This document shows, piece by piece, positions 52,590 through 61,650 of a DNA stretch of 64,000 nt. The translations under genes were made by a program, and so were the position numbers. The notes under the pieces were generated by a model. The model saw nothing but the letters and a program-made list of their open reading frames with translations. It was not told the DNA's origin and did no database searches. Source of the DNA: JABSSA01 sp039960995 (GTDB lineage: Bacteria; Pseudomonadota; Alphaproteobacteria; Rhodobacterales; Rhodobacteraceae); NCBI GenBank assembly GCA_039960995.1, contig JBDVKF010000085.1, positions 24,067 through 88,066 on the forward strand, in the 5' to 3' direction. Numbering within the stretch: the first letter of the stretch is position 1; each line of letters opens with the position of its first letter.

Positions 52590-54496
52590 CAGGATTTGGG
52601 GTCCGACAAGGCGTCGATATCGGACAAAATCTGCTGTCGAAGGTCTGTTGCCCTGCTGTGGTCATAGGACATGTGTTCGGGATCGAAAACCTCGAGAGCG
52701 AGGTCAACAGCGTTTAAAGCTGCCGCCAAATCTGTGCCTTTGTCCTTGGCATCGGAACGCAACGCGCGGTCTTTCAAAGCGATGGTAATATTTCCCTGAG
52801 TCACGGCCCAAAATACCGGATGATCTATACGGGTGTACACGCCAAGCGCGTCGCTATAAGCGGTGACGGCCTGATCAAGCAGATCGGCACCTTTTTGCCC
52901 TTCGGTGTGGTTGCCTTGATCACCTAGAGCATTGCCGAGATTGTTCTGCGTCTTGGCCCAATCCACGGGATGTTCTGTACGAGTACGCACCTCAAGTGCG
53001 GCGCGATATGCTGTGACGGCCTGTTCCAGCAGGTCTGCGCCTTTTGACCCTTCGGTGCGGTTACCTTGATCACGAAGGACATTGCCGAGATTGTTTTGCG
53101 TCTTGGCCCAATTCATGGGTTGATCCGCTCGGGTGCGGACCTTTAGCGCGGCGCGGTAGGCTGTGACGGCCTGTTCCAGCAGGGCCGCGCCTTTCGACCC
53201 TTCGGTGCGGGGGCCTAGATTACCAAGGGCATTGCCGAGATTGTTCTGTGTCATGGCCCAATCTAAAGGATGGTTGGTGTCGGTGTACACCTCAAGCGAG
53301 GCACGGCAGGCGGTGATGCTCTGTTCGAGCAGGTCAGCGCCCTCTGGTCCCTCGGTGCGGACGGCTTGTTCTTGGAGGGCAATAGCTGCATGAACTTGAG
53401 CCGCAGACCACAGGTTTGGATCATTTGTTCGCAGCGCGTTGTTGAGATGTGGTTTTACAAGGTCAAATGCGAATTGAAGCCCATGCCCACCGTAACGAAC
53501 TCCGTGGCTCTTAATGGTAGGAAAATAGTTGTAAATGCGTCGACGAGCCGGCTCCAGCGGATCAATTGCGGCGAAGCTATCTGCCGAGGCACAGAGGAGG
53601 CGGTAGGCTTGTTCGGCGTCGCCTTGGAGTAATGCGATGTCGACTTGAGTTTGGATCAGCTTTTCATTGGTTTCCAGTGCTGGCAACAACACGGATTGTT
53701 GGTGAATTTCTTTTGCATTTTCGATGAGATTGCGGGCCTCTTCGAGGTCAAACTTGCGCAAGGCTTTCATAGCGGCACTATGGATATTGTCGATCCGGGT
53801 TGAAAGACCCTTGAGACTTTCGACCTCGGCTATGAGTTTTCGGTAGTCATCGGCTTTCTGTCGTAAAAAACGATCGAGACTTGGTTGATCTGAAATATCA
53901 TGCTCGCCAAAACTAGCGGCAATTGCCTTCATCTCATCCAGAGGGATGTACTCACCGGCAAGCAAATCCTGCATCATGGTCTTAACGTCTTTGACATCGT
54001 CGCGAATTTCGGGAATTTCGCGGGTGTCGTCCAAAAGTTTTGCGTAAACCGCAGGGGTTAGATCAGCCGCAAAATCTTTTTCGGCAAAAAGCTTTTCAAA
54101 AGCCGCAGTGACAATATCGACAAAGAGATCAGGCATTGGCGCTTGTCTATGGTCGCGATCTTTTAACTGGTCACGCATGTCCTTTGCCACGCGGGCCGCG
54201 TTCATCTGGTGCGCTGTAATTGCGGCAGCATCGGGCAGGGTGGCGGTGACCATTTGATCAAACAGTAACGGAGCATCGCGCGGTAGATCGTGTGCAAAGC
54301 CTTTGAGAACGTCGTCAGCAATGTTTGTGATGTCGTCCGCCATGGTTTTAAGACCCCTGGGCGGGGCCTTGAAGACTTTTTGAGCGGCATCGTAGACGGA
54401 GCTTCCGGTATTCAAGCCAGGCTTCGCGACGAATGCGGCAGAGGCGGTGAGCAGCTTGGCGGCGTTCGCAATATGATCGATACGTGATGAAAACAT
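52589..54496 (-). CDS. protein with five 50-residue TPR-like repeats and an N-terminal helical region
   Basis: A 635-residue protein. Residues 362-611 hold five 50-residue repeats; the middle three are nearly identical (WAKTQNNLGN...EGSKGADLLEQAVTAYRAAL) and the outer two degenerate. Similar repeats occur in large bacterial CHAT- and STAND-type proteins. Residues 120-260 are helical and include FLRQKADDYRKLIAEVESLKGLS, resembling linkers before TPR arrays in signalling proteins. No enzymatic motif or signal peptide is seen. It lies in an accessory-looking stretch flanked by short repeats. Role unknown; it probably scaffolds protein contacts. Confidence 0.75.
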   Translation of the reverse strand: MFSSRIDHIANAAKLLTASAAFVAKPGLNTGSSVYDAAQKVFKAPPRGLKTMADDITNIADDVLKGFAHDLPRDAPLLFDQMVTATLPDAAAITAHQMNAARVAKDMRDQLKDRDHRQAPMPDLFVDIVTAAFEKLFAEKDFAADLTPAVYAKLLDDTREIPEIRDDVKDVKTMMQDLLAGEYIPLDEMKAIAASFGEHDISDQPSLDRFLRQKADDYRKLIAEVESLKGLSTRIDNIHSAAMKALRKFDLEEARNLIENAKEIHQQSVLLPALETNEKLIQTQVDIALLQGDAEQAYRLLCASADSFAAIDPLEPARRRIYNYFPTIKSHGVRYGGHGLQFAFDLVKPHLNNALRTNDPNLWSAAQVHAAIALQEQAVRTEGPEGADLLEQSITACRASLEVYTDTNHPLDWAMTQNNLGNALGNLGPRTEGSKGAALLEQAVTAYRAALKVRTRADQPMNWAKTQNNLGNVLRDQGNRTEGSKGADLLEQAVTAYRAALEVRTRTEHPVDWAKTQNNLGNALGDQGNHTEGQKGADLLDQAVTAYSDALGVYTRIDHPVFWAVTQGNITIALKDRALRSDAKDKGTDLAAALNAVDLALEVFDPEHMSYDHSRATDLRQQILSDIDALSDPKS

Positions 54497-54544
54497 GATG
54501 TGCCTAAAACAATGTGGCTATCTTAGGTTGCATGTTGTGATGAG

Positions 54545-54633
54545 GCAAGGATCAGCGTCGGCGGGTGAGTTGCTGGGTGCTGCTTTGAAGAGATGGCTTG
54601 TGGCTTTGGTCGCGCTTTGGCGGGGCGAACCCC
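54545..54633. repeat. direct repeat copy A (~90 bp), duplicate of the ompA-tail segment
   Basis: This segment (beginning GCAAGGATCAGCG) is about 70% identical by eye to 54827-54917. On the minus strand both copies encode a peptide of the pattern SLQSxxxQLxxRR followed by TGA at the same offset. The rest of the 54497-54833 gap carries no supported gene. Confidence 0.7.
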
Positions 54634-54636
54634 GCC
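54619..54636. repeat. 18-bp GC-rich palindrome
   Basis: GGCGGGG-CGAA-CCCCGCC is a perfect 7-bp stem with a tetraloop. Palindromes of this kind recur between genes in many roseobacter genomes, so this is probably a REP-like element. It sits at the end of repeat copy A; a decayed version is at the end of copy B. Confidence 0.6.
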
Positions 54637-54826
54637 CTACGGGTGTGGGGCGGGGAACACTGCTGGACTGAACGTGTTATTGGGAAAGATGGAATGGCGT
54701 CTGTGTCATCACGCGCTTTGTGGCGGGTTATGCGCCATGGTTGGGCGGCGTGGATGACACAGACGCTAGAGGTGTATGCGCCGACGATGGTTTTGTGCGG
54801 CGTATTGGTGTGGCGCAGCAGAGGCC

Positions 54827-54917
54827 GCAAGGATCAGCGACGGCTGACGAGTTGGTGGGCGCGGCTTTGGAGTGAAGGTCTGTGGCCTTGGCGCGCGGCT
54901 ATTGGAGTGGCGGGGTG
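54827..54917. repeat. direct repeat copy B (~90 bp), overlapping the 3' end of ompA
   Basis: The second member of the duplicated segment begins GCAAGGATCAGCG. It supplies the last ~28 codons and stop of the OmpA-family gene. The frame continues after that stop towards copy A. Confidence 0.7.
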
Positions 54918-55691
54918 AATCCGGCTGAGTGCCTTGGCCTGATGTTGTGTTTTATCAGTGGTGAGGGTGTGTTGATCCGTGAGGTAGCGGCCTTTGAGTT
55001 CTGCAGATGCGCTTGGGTCAGCGGGTGTTTCGGATGGTTGGACGGCCGTTTCTTCTTTTTCCACGGTGTCGGCTGCCTTTTGGACGATGTCGCCGGTTTC
55101 GGCATCTGCAAGGGGTTCTGTTGGTGTGTCGATTGATGCAACGACTGGGGGTTCTTCGAGTGGGGCTTGTTCGATGATTTTGAATTCAACGCGGCGGTTC
55201 AATGCGCGCCCTTCGGCGTTGTCCGCGCCAGCATCGGTCCGGTTGGCAGCAATCGGTTGGGTTTCACCAGCGCTGTCGACGGCGATGTCTGCGGGGTCGA
55301 GCCCGGTTTGGTCGGCAATCCAAGAGCGCACGGCTTTGGCGCGGTTCAGACCCAGGGCGTGGTTTCTGCTTTCTGTGCCTCTATCGTCGGTGTGGCCAAT
55401 GATTTTCAATCCTGCGACGCCGCCGAGGTCTTTGGCCACGACTTTGAGTGTTTCGAGGGCGGCTGGGCTGAGTTCGGAATTGCCAAATTCGAACAGCACG
55501 TCGGAAAACATGACCATGGAGTCCACGGCGCCATCCTCGGTTTCCTGAATGCTCAGGGCCGGGTTTGCGTCAGCAATGGCGCGCAGGTCTTCGGATGCGC
55601 TGGCGGCGTTGGCGTGAAAGTCCCACGGTTCGACTGCGGCTTGAGTGGCGGTGAGGACGAGAGCGGCGGTGGTTAGGGTTTTCGCAAACAT
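54834..55691 (-). CDS. OmpA-family peptidoglycan-associated protein with unusual C-terminal tail
   Basis: A 285-residue protein with a signal peptide (MFAKTLTTAALVLTATQAA), then an OmpA-like domain at about 55-175: DVLFEFGNSELSPAALETLKVVAKDL, IIGHTDDRGTESRNHALGLNRAKAVRSWI and GRALNRRVEFKI. The Asp and Arg that bind diaminopimelate are present. The domain usually ends a protein; here about 110 more residues follow, first Pro/Glu-rich, then a basic tail (RPSLQSRAHQLVSRR) that lies in the duplicated segment. It probably anchors the envelope to peptidoglycan; the tail is probably a secondary addition. Confidence 0.88.
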   Translation of the reverse strand: MFAKTLTTAALVLTATQAAVEPWDFHANAASASEDLRAIADANPALSIQETEDGAVDSMVMFSDVLFEFGNSELSPAALETLKVVAKDLGGVAGLKIIGHTDDRGTESRNHALGLNRAKAVRSWIADQTGLDPADIAVDSAGETQPIAANRTDAGADNAEGRALNRRVEFKIIEQAPLEEPPVVASIDTPTEPLADAETGDIVQKAADTVEKEETAVQPSETPADPSASAELKGRYLTDQHTLTTDKTQHQAKALSRIHPATPIAARQGHRPSLQSRAHQLVSRR

Positions 55692-55891
55692 GAGAGAGTT
55701 CTCCAGACTGGTTACGGTTTGGAGACAGTAAAGCGCCGGTTTGTGGCAAAAATAGGTGAAAAATGATCACGCGTTTTGCCACGGCATCACGACGGAGTGA
55801 GAGTGTTAAAGTGCGCGTGATCTGTTGTGAGCTGATCGGCTAAGTTGTTACAATCCGGCGCGTTTTTCAATTGTACGTTGTGGGGCGGGTT

Positions 55892-57439
55892 TTATAGGGC
55901 CAGCTTTTGGGCGACGATTTCGTTGACGGCCTTTGGGTTGGCTTTGCCGCCTGTGGCTTTCATGACTTGGCCGACGAACCAGCCTGCGAGTTTCGGGTTT
56001 TGCTTGGCTTTTTCGACCTGTGCGGGGTTGGCGGCGATGATTTCGTCGACGGCGGTTTCGATGGCACCGGTGTCGGTGACTTGTTTCATGCCGCGTGTTT
56101 CGACGATTTCGGCCGGGTCGCCGCCTTCGGAGTAGACGATTTCGAACAGGTCTTTGGCGATTTTGCCGGAGATGTCGCCTTTGGTGATCAGGTCGATGAT
56201 GCCGCCGAGCTGGGCGGGGGACACGGGGCAGTTGGTGATGTCGGTGTCGTCTTTTTTCAGGCGGCCAAAGAGTTCGTTGATGACCCAGTTGGCGGATGTT
56301 TTGCCGTCGCGGCCTTTGGCGACCTCTTCGAAATAGACAGCCGCTTCGAGTTCGGCGGTGAGGACGTTGGCGTCGTAATCGGCGAGGCCAAAGTCGGTCA
56401 TGAAGCGGGTTTTCTTGGCGTCGGGCAATTCGGGCAGGTTGGCGGCCAGCTCGTCGACCCAGGATTGTTCGATTTCCAGCGGCAACAGGTCGGGATCGGG
56501 GAAGTAGCGGTAATCGTGGGCTTCTTCCTTTGATCGCATCGAACGGGTTTCGCCTTTGTCGGGGTCAAACAGGCGGGTTTCCTGATCGACGGTGCCGCCG
56601 GCTTCGACGATGGCGATTTGACGGCGGGCTTCGATGTCGATGGCTTGTTGGATAAAGCGCATGGAGTTCATGTTTTTGATCTCGCAGCGGGTGCCGAGAT
56701 GCGAGAAATCCTGCGTTTCCATGTATTTTTCGTATTGGCCGGGCGCGCAGATCGACACGTTGACGTCAGCGCGCATGTTGCCGTTTTGCATGTTGCCGTC
56801 ACAGGTGCCGAGATACAGCAGAATGAGGCGCAGTTTGGCGAGGTAGGCGGCGGCTTCTTCTGGGCCACGGATGTCGGGGCGGGAGACGATCTCCATCAGG
56901 GCGACGCCGGTGCGGTTGAGGTCAACGAAAGACAGGGCGGGGTCCATGTCGTGGATGGATTTCCCGGCGTCCTGTTCGAGGTGGATCCGTTCGATGCGCA
57001 CAAGGCGGGCGATGCCGGGGGCCATTTCAACGAGGACTTCGCCTTCGCCGACGATGGGGTGATAGAGCTGAGAGATCTGGTAGCCTTGGGGCAGGTCAGG
57101 ATAGAAATAGTTTTTGCGGTCAAAGGCAGAGAACAGGTTGATGTCTGCCTTGAGGCCGAGACCGGTGCGCACCGCTTGGGCGACGCATTCGTCGTTGATG
57201 ACGGGCAACATGCCCGGCATGCCTGCGTCAACGAAGGCCACATTTGAATTGGGCTCTGCGCCGAAGGTTGTCGAGGCCCCGGAGAACAGTTTCGCACGGG
57301 TCGAGACCTGAGCATGGACTTCCATACCGATCACCAGTTCCCAGTCTTGTTTTGCGCCTGCAATGGTTTTGATTTTCGGTGCGTCGTAGGTCAGATCGAG
57401 CATGTCGTGATCCCGGCTGTTCAGAGTTTCGTTTGTCAT
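55892..57439 (-). CDS. gatB: Asp-tRNA(Asn)/Glu-tRNA(Gln) amidotransferase subunit B
   Basis: A 515-residue subunit that binds and phosphorylates misacylated Glu-tRNA(Gln) or Asp-tRNA(Asn) before GatA-supplied amidation. Hallmarks are WELVIGMEVHAQVSTRAKLFSGAS, GMPGMLPVIN, FDRKNYFYPDLPQGYQISQ, LMEIVSRPDIRGPEEAAAYL, the metal/phosphoryl region GNMRADVNVSI, and the C-terminal YqeY-like domain. gatA and gatC are not in the window. ATG 57439 gives 12 residues before the second Met, either of which could be the start. Confidence 0.97.
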   Translation of the reverse strand: MTNETLNSRDHDMLDLTYDAPKIKTIAGAKQDWELVIGMEVHAQVSTRAKLFSGASTTFGAEPNSNVAFVDAGMPGMLPVINDECVAQAVRTGLGLKADINLFSAFDRKNYFYPDLPQGYQISQLYHPIVGEGEVLVEMAPGIARLVRIERIHLEQDAGKSIHDMDPALSFVDLNRTGVALMEIVSRPDIRGPEEAAAYLAKLRLILLYLGTCDGNMQNGNMRADVNVSICAPGQYEKYMETQDFSHLGTRCEIKNMNSMRFIQQAIDIEARRQIAIVEAGGTVDQETRLFDPDKGETRSMRSKEEAHDYRYFPDPDLLPLEIEQSWVDELAANLPELPDAKKTRFMTDFGLADYDANVLTAELEAAVYFEEVAKGRDGKTSANWVINELFGRLKKDDTDITNCPVSPAQLGGIIDLITKGDISGKIAKDLFEIVYSEGGDPAEIVETRGMKQVTDTGAIETAVDEIIAANPAQVEKAKQNPKLAGWFVGQVMKATGGKANPKAVNEIVAQKLAL

Positions 57440-57575
57440 AGGTCAGGGCGCGTGGCGCTGCAAGAGGCCGCTGCTGTGTTAGGGGCTGTGTTGGGTGCTG
57501 GATCCCGTGCTCTATCGAAGGGGCGCGACGATATTGGACATGGGCGCGGAAATGGGTTTGCGCCACAATAGAAGA

Positions 57576-58115
57576 ATGAGTGGACCAGAAGAATGCCCGG
57601 TGCCGGAAAACCGTTTGATCAGCCCGTTCAAAGTGGCTGAGGCCCATCACACGGATGCGTTTTGCTTTGAATTTGCGGGGCAGGTTGATCTGGCTGATTT
57701 TGTGGCGGCCTTTTACACAACGTGGCTGTTCAAATTGGAACGTGTGGTGCTGCATGTGTTTGCGAAAGCGCCAACGTCGGATGCGCAAGCGCAAGCTTTG
57801 GCCGCGGGCTTGTCCGATACATTTGCGGTTTGGCGTGTCGAAGGACGCGAACCTACTGAAATATTGCTTGGCGAACGATCCGGCCGCACAAAATCTTGGC
57901 TGGCTGTTGAACCAGCAGACGAAACGACACGACTTTGGTTTGGATCAATTGTTGTTCCGGTAGAGCGCAAAGGCAAACTGACGCTTGGTCCGGTTTTTGA
58001 CAGCCTACTTGCGGCACATAAAGTGTATTCCCGGCTGCTGTTGATGGCGGCGGCCGCACGGCTGGAACGTCGAAAGTACAAAAAGATGGGTCAGGGCGCG
58101 CGAGACTCAGCTTAA
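57576..58115 (+). CDS. conserved-looking protein of unknown function
   Basis: A 179-residue soluble protein from ATG 57576; ATG 57540 and 57552 are alternatives and the start is not certain. It has the look of a compact alpha/beta domain (DLADFVAAFYTTWLFKLERVVLHVF, WLAVEPADETTRLWFGSIVVP, GPVFDSLLAAHKVYSRLLLMAAAARL). I have the impression of related proteins in other Rhodobacterales but cannot name the family. It diverges from gatB and converges on the TPR-like gene. Confidence 0.68.
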   Translation: MSGPEECPVPENRLISPFKVAEAHHTDAFCFEFAGQVDLADFVAAFYTTWLFKLERVVLHVFAKAPTSDAQAQALAAGLSDTFAVWRVEGREPTEILLGERSGRTKSWLAVEPADETTRLWFGSIVVPVERKGKLTLGPVFDSLLAAHKVYSRLLLMAAAARLERRKYKKMGQGARDSA

Positions 58116-58129
58116 CTTGTCTGTGCTTC

Positions 58130-59407
58130 CTAGGTTGTCTGGGCTTCGACACCGTCAGATGTGAAAATGATGCGCTGTCCGGCTTCTAGTTCTTTTTTGA
58201 ACATCTGGGTCAGGGATCGATAGGCGTCTGTCAGCCCCGCCTGCGCAAATCGGCGTGGGCAACTCACCCGAAGGCCGTTGTCAAACCCGCGTGCCGCATG
58301 TGCCCAGATCAATGGATGCAATTCGCTCATGTGTTCGCGGACAATCCAGTTGCCGTTTTCAGCAATCTTTGCGCGCATGAGTTTGATGTCTGACTCGGCG
58401 TCGACATCGGCTTGCATCGTATTGGAACAATAGGCGGCCAAAAGGTTCACGATGTACTGGTTTCGGGTGTGTTTCAGGATGTCGCGCAAACCGTCCACGA
58501 AGAAATCGTAATCAACACGCGCGCAAGCTTCGAAATCCGAGGCAATTGCGTCGAGCATGACCCATGTGTATCCGCCGGCCCCCCAAATGTCATAGGTGCG
58601 ACCTGCGTTCCGACGCGCCGCCAATTCCAACGCTTCGTAATCGCCATGCCATCTGGGTAACATTTGCACGCCAAAATGGCGCATGGCGCGAGCGTTGCGG
58701 GGATCAAGATCAATCAGATTTTCGAATGCAACGGCGATCTGTTGGGGATCGCGTGGTTGACTGGCACTGAGTGTCGCATGACACGCCGCCAGCATTTGCG
58801 AGCCGTTGAATTTTGGATCAATCTCCGCCAGAATATCGGTCGCCCGATCAAAATGCGCCTTGAACACCGCGCGGTTGCGTTCGGGCACTTCGCGGTCCCA
58901 ACCGGTGCCACGCCATGCCCAGGCCAGATCAATATGCGCTTGCGCGACATTCATGGCGGTCCATGGGCAATCAACACGCTCAGACCGCACCGTTTCGAGG
59001 GCTTCAATACCACTTAACAGCGACTCGTCATTGTCTGGAACACCTTCCAAAAGCGCGTGCTCCACCGCACTGACAACATCCGAACGCGCACCATAGGCCA
59101 CCAACTCGGCTATGGGCATTCCGCCACCCGTTTTTGCCAGTGCGGAATCCGCTTCGGACATTAGGTTTGCAATATCTTCCCAACGTTCCTGACGGGCTAA
59201 AAACAGGCCCTTGGATTGATGCGCATCACGGGCGCGGTCTTCGGCCGTGGTTTCGGGGCATTTAATGGCCAAAGGTACGTCCGGAATTGAGGGGTCGAGT
59301 GACGGCATGCCCTGACGGAGGGGTTGAAGTTCCATCACGCCGTCCGCTGCCATCTGCAGGGATTGCGAGCGGGAACGCAATGATGGGATCAGGTCCGTCA
59401 GGCGCAT
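58130..59407 (-). CDS. TPR-like helical protein of unknown function
   Basis: A 425-residue protein composed of helical repeat-like segments (FLARQERWEDIANLMSEADSAL, AQAHIDLAWAWRGTGWDREVP, AFENLIDLDPRNARAMRHFGVQMLPRWHGDYEALELAAR). No signal peptide, membrane segment or catalytic motif is seen. The RNARAMRHFGVQ block is TPR-like. Cellular role unknown. It diverges from the transglycosylase gene across 221 nt. Confidence 0.7.
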   Translation of the reverse strand: MRLTDLIPSLRSRSQSLQMAADGVMELQPLRQGMPSLDPSIPDVPLAIKCPETTAEDRARDAHQSKGLFLARQERWEDIANLMSEADSALAKTGGGMPIAELVAYGARSDVVSAVEHALLEGVPDNDESLLSGIEALETVRSERVDCPWTAMNVAQAHIDLAWAWRGTGWDREVPERNRAVFKAHFDRATDILAEIDPKFNGSQMLAACHATLSASQPRDPQQIAVAFENLIDLDPRNARAMRHFGVQMLPRWHGDYEALELAARRNAGRTYDIWGAGGYTWVMLDAIASDFEACARVDYDFFVDGLRDILKHTRNQYIVNLLAAYCSNTMQADVDAESDIKLMRAKIAENGNWIVREHMSELHPLIWAHAARGFDNGLRVSCPRRFAQAGLTDAYRSLTQMFKKELEAGQRIIFTSDGVEAQTT

Positions 59408-59628
59408 GCTTGCACAACTTTTTTACTCGTTACTGCCTCTGTTTTTGCCGTTTCAATTGGGCTGAAAAAAGGCGTGTCGGGGGCCATGTCGGACTTTTCG
59501 CAGGGCTTTTCGATAGCAGTGCCCGTTGGTGGCAACAAAGCCTGGAGGCACCAGCGGATTGTTTCTTAACTATTGGAGCTTGTTTTGTTTTTCTATTCAA
59601 ACTCGTATGGTTACCATAGGTTGGAATC

Positions 59629-60297
59629 ATGAATTTACTTGGTTTGCGTTTGTCCCGTCTGGGTTTGCTTGTTCTGTTGGTGTGTCAGATCGGCCTTTTG
59701 AACGCTGGCACATTTGCGAGTGCGCAAGACAGTGTTCGGCCCAAAGCCCGCACCAATGAACCCGTCGCGACCCGTTGGACGCATCAGCCGGGGCATGGGG
59801 TTTGGGAGCAAGCGGCGATTTCCGCGTTGAAGACACATGCCAGCGGGTTGGTTGAGATGGTTCCGGGGGATATCCGGACTTGGTGTCCGGCTTATCCAGA
59901 CGCGGATGATCAAGCGCGGCGTGCGTTTTGGGTTGGGTTTTTGTCGGCCCTTGCGAAATTCGAGAGCACCTATCGTGAGACTGCAATTGGCGGCGGTGGA
60001 CAGTGGCATGGGTTGTTGCAGATCTTGCCGGGCACGGCGCGGTCTTATGGCTGTGAGGCTCGGTCCGGTGCTGCGCTGCGCAAGGGCGGTGCAAATCTAA
60101 GCTGTGCTTTGCGGATTATGGCGGTCACGGTGCGACGGGACGGGGTTGTCCATGGGCGCGGGTCATCATGGCAGGGGGTCAGCGCAGATTGGGGGCCAAT
60201 GCGATCGCAATCCAAGCGGGCAGATATCGCCAATTGGACACGGTCGATGCCAGCGTGCCAATCCAAGCGGAGCCTGCGGCCCAAAGCGCGCCCTTAA
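59629..60297 (+). CDS. secreted lytic transglycosylase (SLT domain)
   Basis: A 222-residue protein with a signal peptide (LGLLVLLVCQIGLLNAGTFASA) and one SLT domain: catalytic Glu112 in LAKFESTYRE, then GGGQWHGLLQILPGTARSYGCEA, the conserved GLLQ block. It should cut the MurNAc-GlcNAc bond in periplasmic peptidoglycan. The C-terminus is basic and low-complexity. It converges on a lipoprotein hydrolase gene with 21 nt between stops. Confidence 0.88.
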   Translation: MNLLGLRLSRLGLLVLLVCQIGLLNAGTFASAQDSVRPKARTNEPVATRWTHQPGHGVWEQAAISALKTHASGLVEMVPGDIRTWCPAYPDADDQARRAFWVGFLSALAKFESTYRETAIGGGGQWHGLLQILPGTARSYGCEARSGAALRKGGANLSCALRIMAVTVRRDGVVHGRGSSWQGVSADWGPMRSQSKRADIANWTRSMPACQSKRSLRPKARP

Positions 60298-60318
60298 TTG
60301 CGATTGTAAAACAAGAAG

Positions 60319-61212
60319 TTAGGGTTGGAAACCCCATTTGGCGGCGATCTCGGACCAGATCTCGGTATAGGTCAGCATGATGACATGTCCGTGGTTGTCC
60401 AGAACGTGCAGATCAGCGTTTGGCAGCGTGTCTACAAAGCGTTTGACGGGGCGCAGCGGAAAGATCGGGTCGACAGCACCGTGCCAAAAATCCATTTGCA
60501 CGCCGTCCAGCCGTTCCGGCGTAAGGTTCTGCCAGCCGAGCACGGCCAAAAAGTGACGCCGCCCCAGCCCGCGTTTGGGCAGTTGGATCCGGTCATCATT
60601 GGCCTGCACCAATAGATCGGCGCGTTTGGCGGTTTCGGCGTGGACTGAGACGTCGGGGCCATAGCTGATGCGGCGGTAATATTCGAGCCAGACCTCGCGC
60701 GGGTTCAGGCTGCGCGCCCGCAGAGCCGCAGCGGTTGTGCCTTTGAAACCGCGCCAGCCGACCAGAAGCGGTTGAGGCGCAGGCAGGGCGGTTGAAATGC
60801 CCGCCACGTGGACTTGCGTATCGGGTCGGATGCGGCGGATCGCTTTGGCGGATTCCAATGCGATGGCGGCCCCTGCGGAATGGCCGACAAAATACACGTT
60901 CTCGAATTGGCCGTCGCGTACAAAGGTTGCGATGCGTGAGGCGGCGGCATTCACCGACAGGCGGTCCTCGGCGGGGCGGTCGTCAAAGCCGGGCAGGCGG
61001 TAATAGGCGATGGTGCGATCTGGTGTGTGCCAAGCTTCGATCGGGATCAGGACGCGGATCGATGTTAACGCGCCGGGAATAGCGATGACGACGGATTTTG
61101 CATGGCCTATGTCCTCTGGGACAAACAAGAGCGGATCAAACCCTTGGCGTTCATCTATAACCGGCTGGGCGCAGGCACACAGACACATCAAGAGTAACCA
61201 GACAAAGCGCAT
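60319..61212 (-). CDS. alpha/beta-hydrolase lipoprotein
   Basis: A 297-residue protein. The N-terminus MRFVWLLLMCLCACAQ fits a lipoprotein signal with a lipobox-like LCAC. The alpha/beta-hydrolase core has the nucleophile elbow GHSAG (Ser112), HGAVDPIFPLRPVKRF for the acid, and a terminal DNHGHVIMLT with the catalytic His. Substrate unknown. Its start overlaps the stop of the next upstream gene (61212), so it is in an operon with two small membrane proteins. Confidence 0.83.
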   Translation of the reverse strand: MRFVWLLLMCLCACAQPVIDERQGFDPLLFVPEDIGHAKSVVIAIPGALTSIRVLIPIEAWHTPDRTIAYYRLPGFDDRPAEDRLSVNAAASRIATFVRDGQFENVYFVGHSAGAAIALESAKAIRRIRPDTQVHVAGISTALPAPQPLLVGWRGFKGTTAAALRARSLNPREVWLEYYRRISYGPDVSVHAETAKRADLLVQANDDRIQLPKRGLGRRHFLAVLGWQNLTPERLDGVQMDFWHGAVDPIFPLRPVKRFVDTLPNADLHVLDNHGHVIMLTYTEIWSEIAAKWGFQP

Positions 61213-61649
61213 CAGCCCACCAGCGAAAAGTGATGGCGTTCGACTTTGACCCCGCGCGCGACCAAGGCGCTTTCGAATTGTTCATGCGGTGGGGTGGCCT
61301 CAAAAGGCACGCGGACCTTGCGGCCAGTGATCAGGATAAAACAGGCCCGCACCGACAGATCAAGGCGGGTGTCCAGTCGCACCCGGTCCACCTGATCCCA
61401 AGGCAGTTCGGCATCGCGCGATCCTGAAAACCAACTGACCGTGTCACGCCCAAAGCGCATGCCCGCCTTGGGATTGGCCAACAGGTCATAAAGGGCAGGG
61501 AGCGTGAACAAGGCAAAGACCGCGACAAGCCACATCGCAGCGCCAAAGACGACAACAGCGAGGATCAGAACGCCCCAGACTCCGGCCACAACAAGACCTG
61601 TTGCGGGGCGACGACCAGAGACATCAAATTCAAAATCCTCATGCGTCAT
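61212..61649 (-). CDS. small membrane protein with PH-like C-terminal domain
   Basis: A 145-residue protein with two adjacent transmembrane segments (GLVVAGVWGVLILAVVVFGAA, WLVAVFALFTLPALYDLL) and a cytoplasmic ~80-residue beta-rich region (FGRDTVSWFSGSRDAELPWDQVDRVRLDTRLDLS) reminiscent of bacterial PH domains. It overlaps the hydrolase gene by one nt and follows the TerB-like gene by 1 nt. Function unknown. Confidence 0.7.
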   Translation of the reverse strand: MTHEDFEFDVSGRRPATGLVVAGVWGVLILAVVVFGAAMWLVAVFALFTLPALYDLLANPKAGMRFGRDTVSWFSGSRDAELPWDQVDRVRLDTRLDLSVRACFILITGRKVRVPFEATPPHEQFESALVARGVKVERHHFSLVG

Positions 61650-61650
61650 G

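Noticed and set aside
54552..54830. 92-residue frame after the OmpA stop
   Set aside because: It starts at TTG directly behind the OmpA stop and is explained by the duplicated element; kept as a repeat finding, not as a gene.
55907..57247. Long plus-strand frames (208 and 209 residues) opposite gatB
   Set aside because: Low-complexity Gly/Val/Asp/Phe-rich shadows of the GatB codons; no ribosome-binding site or family.
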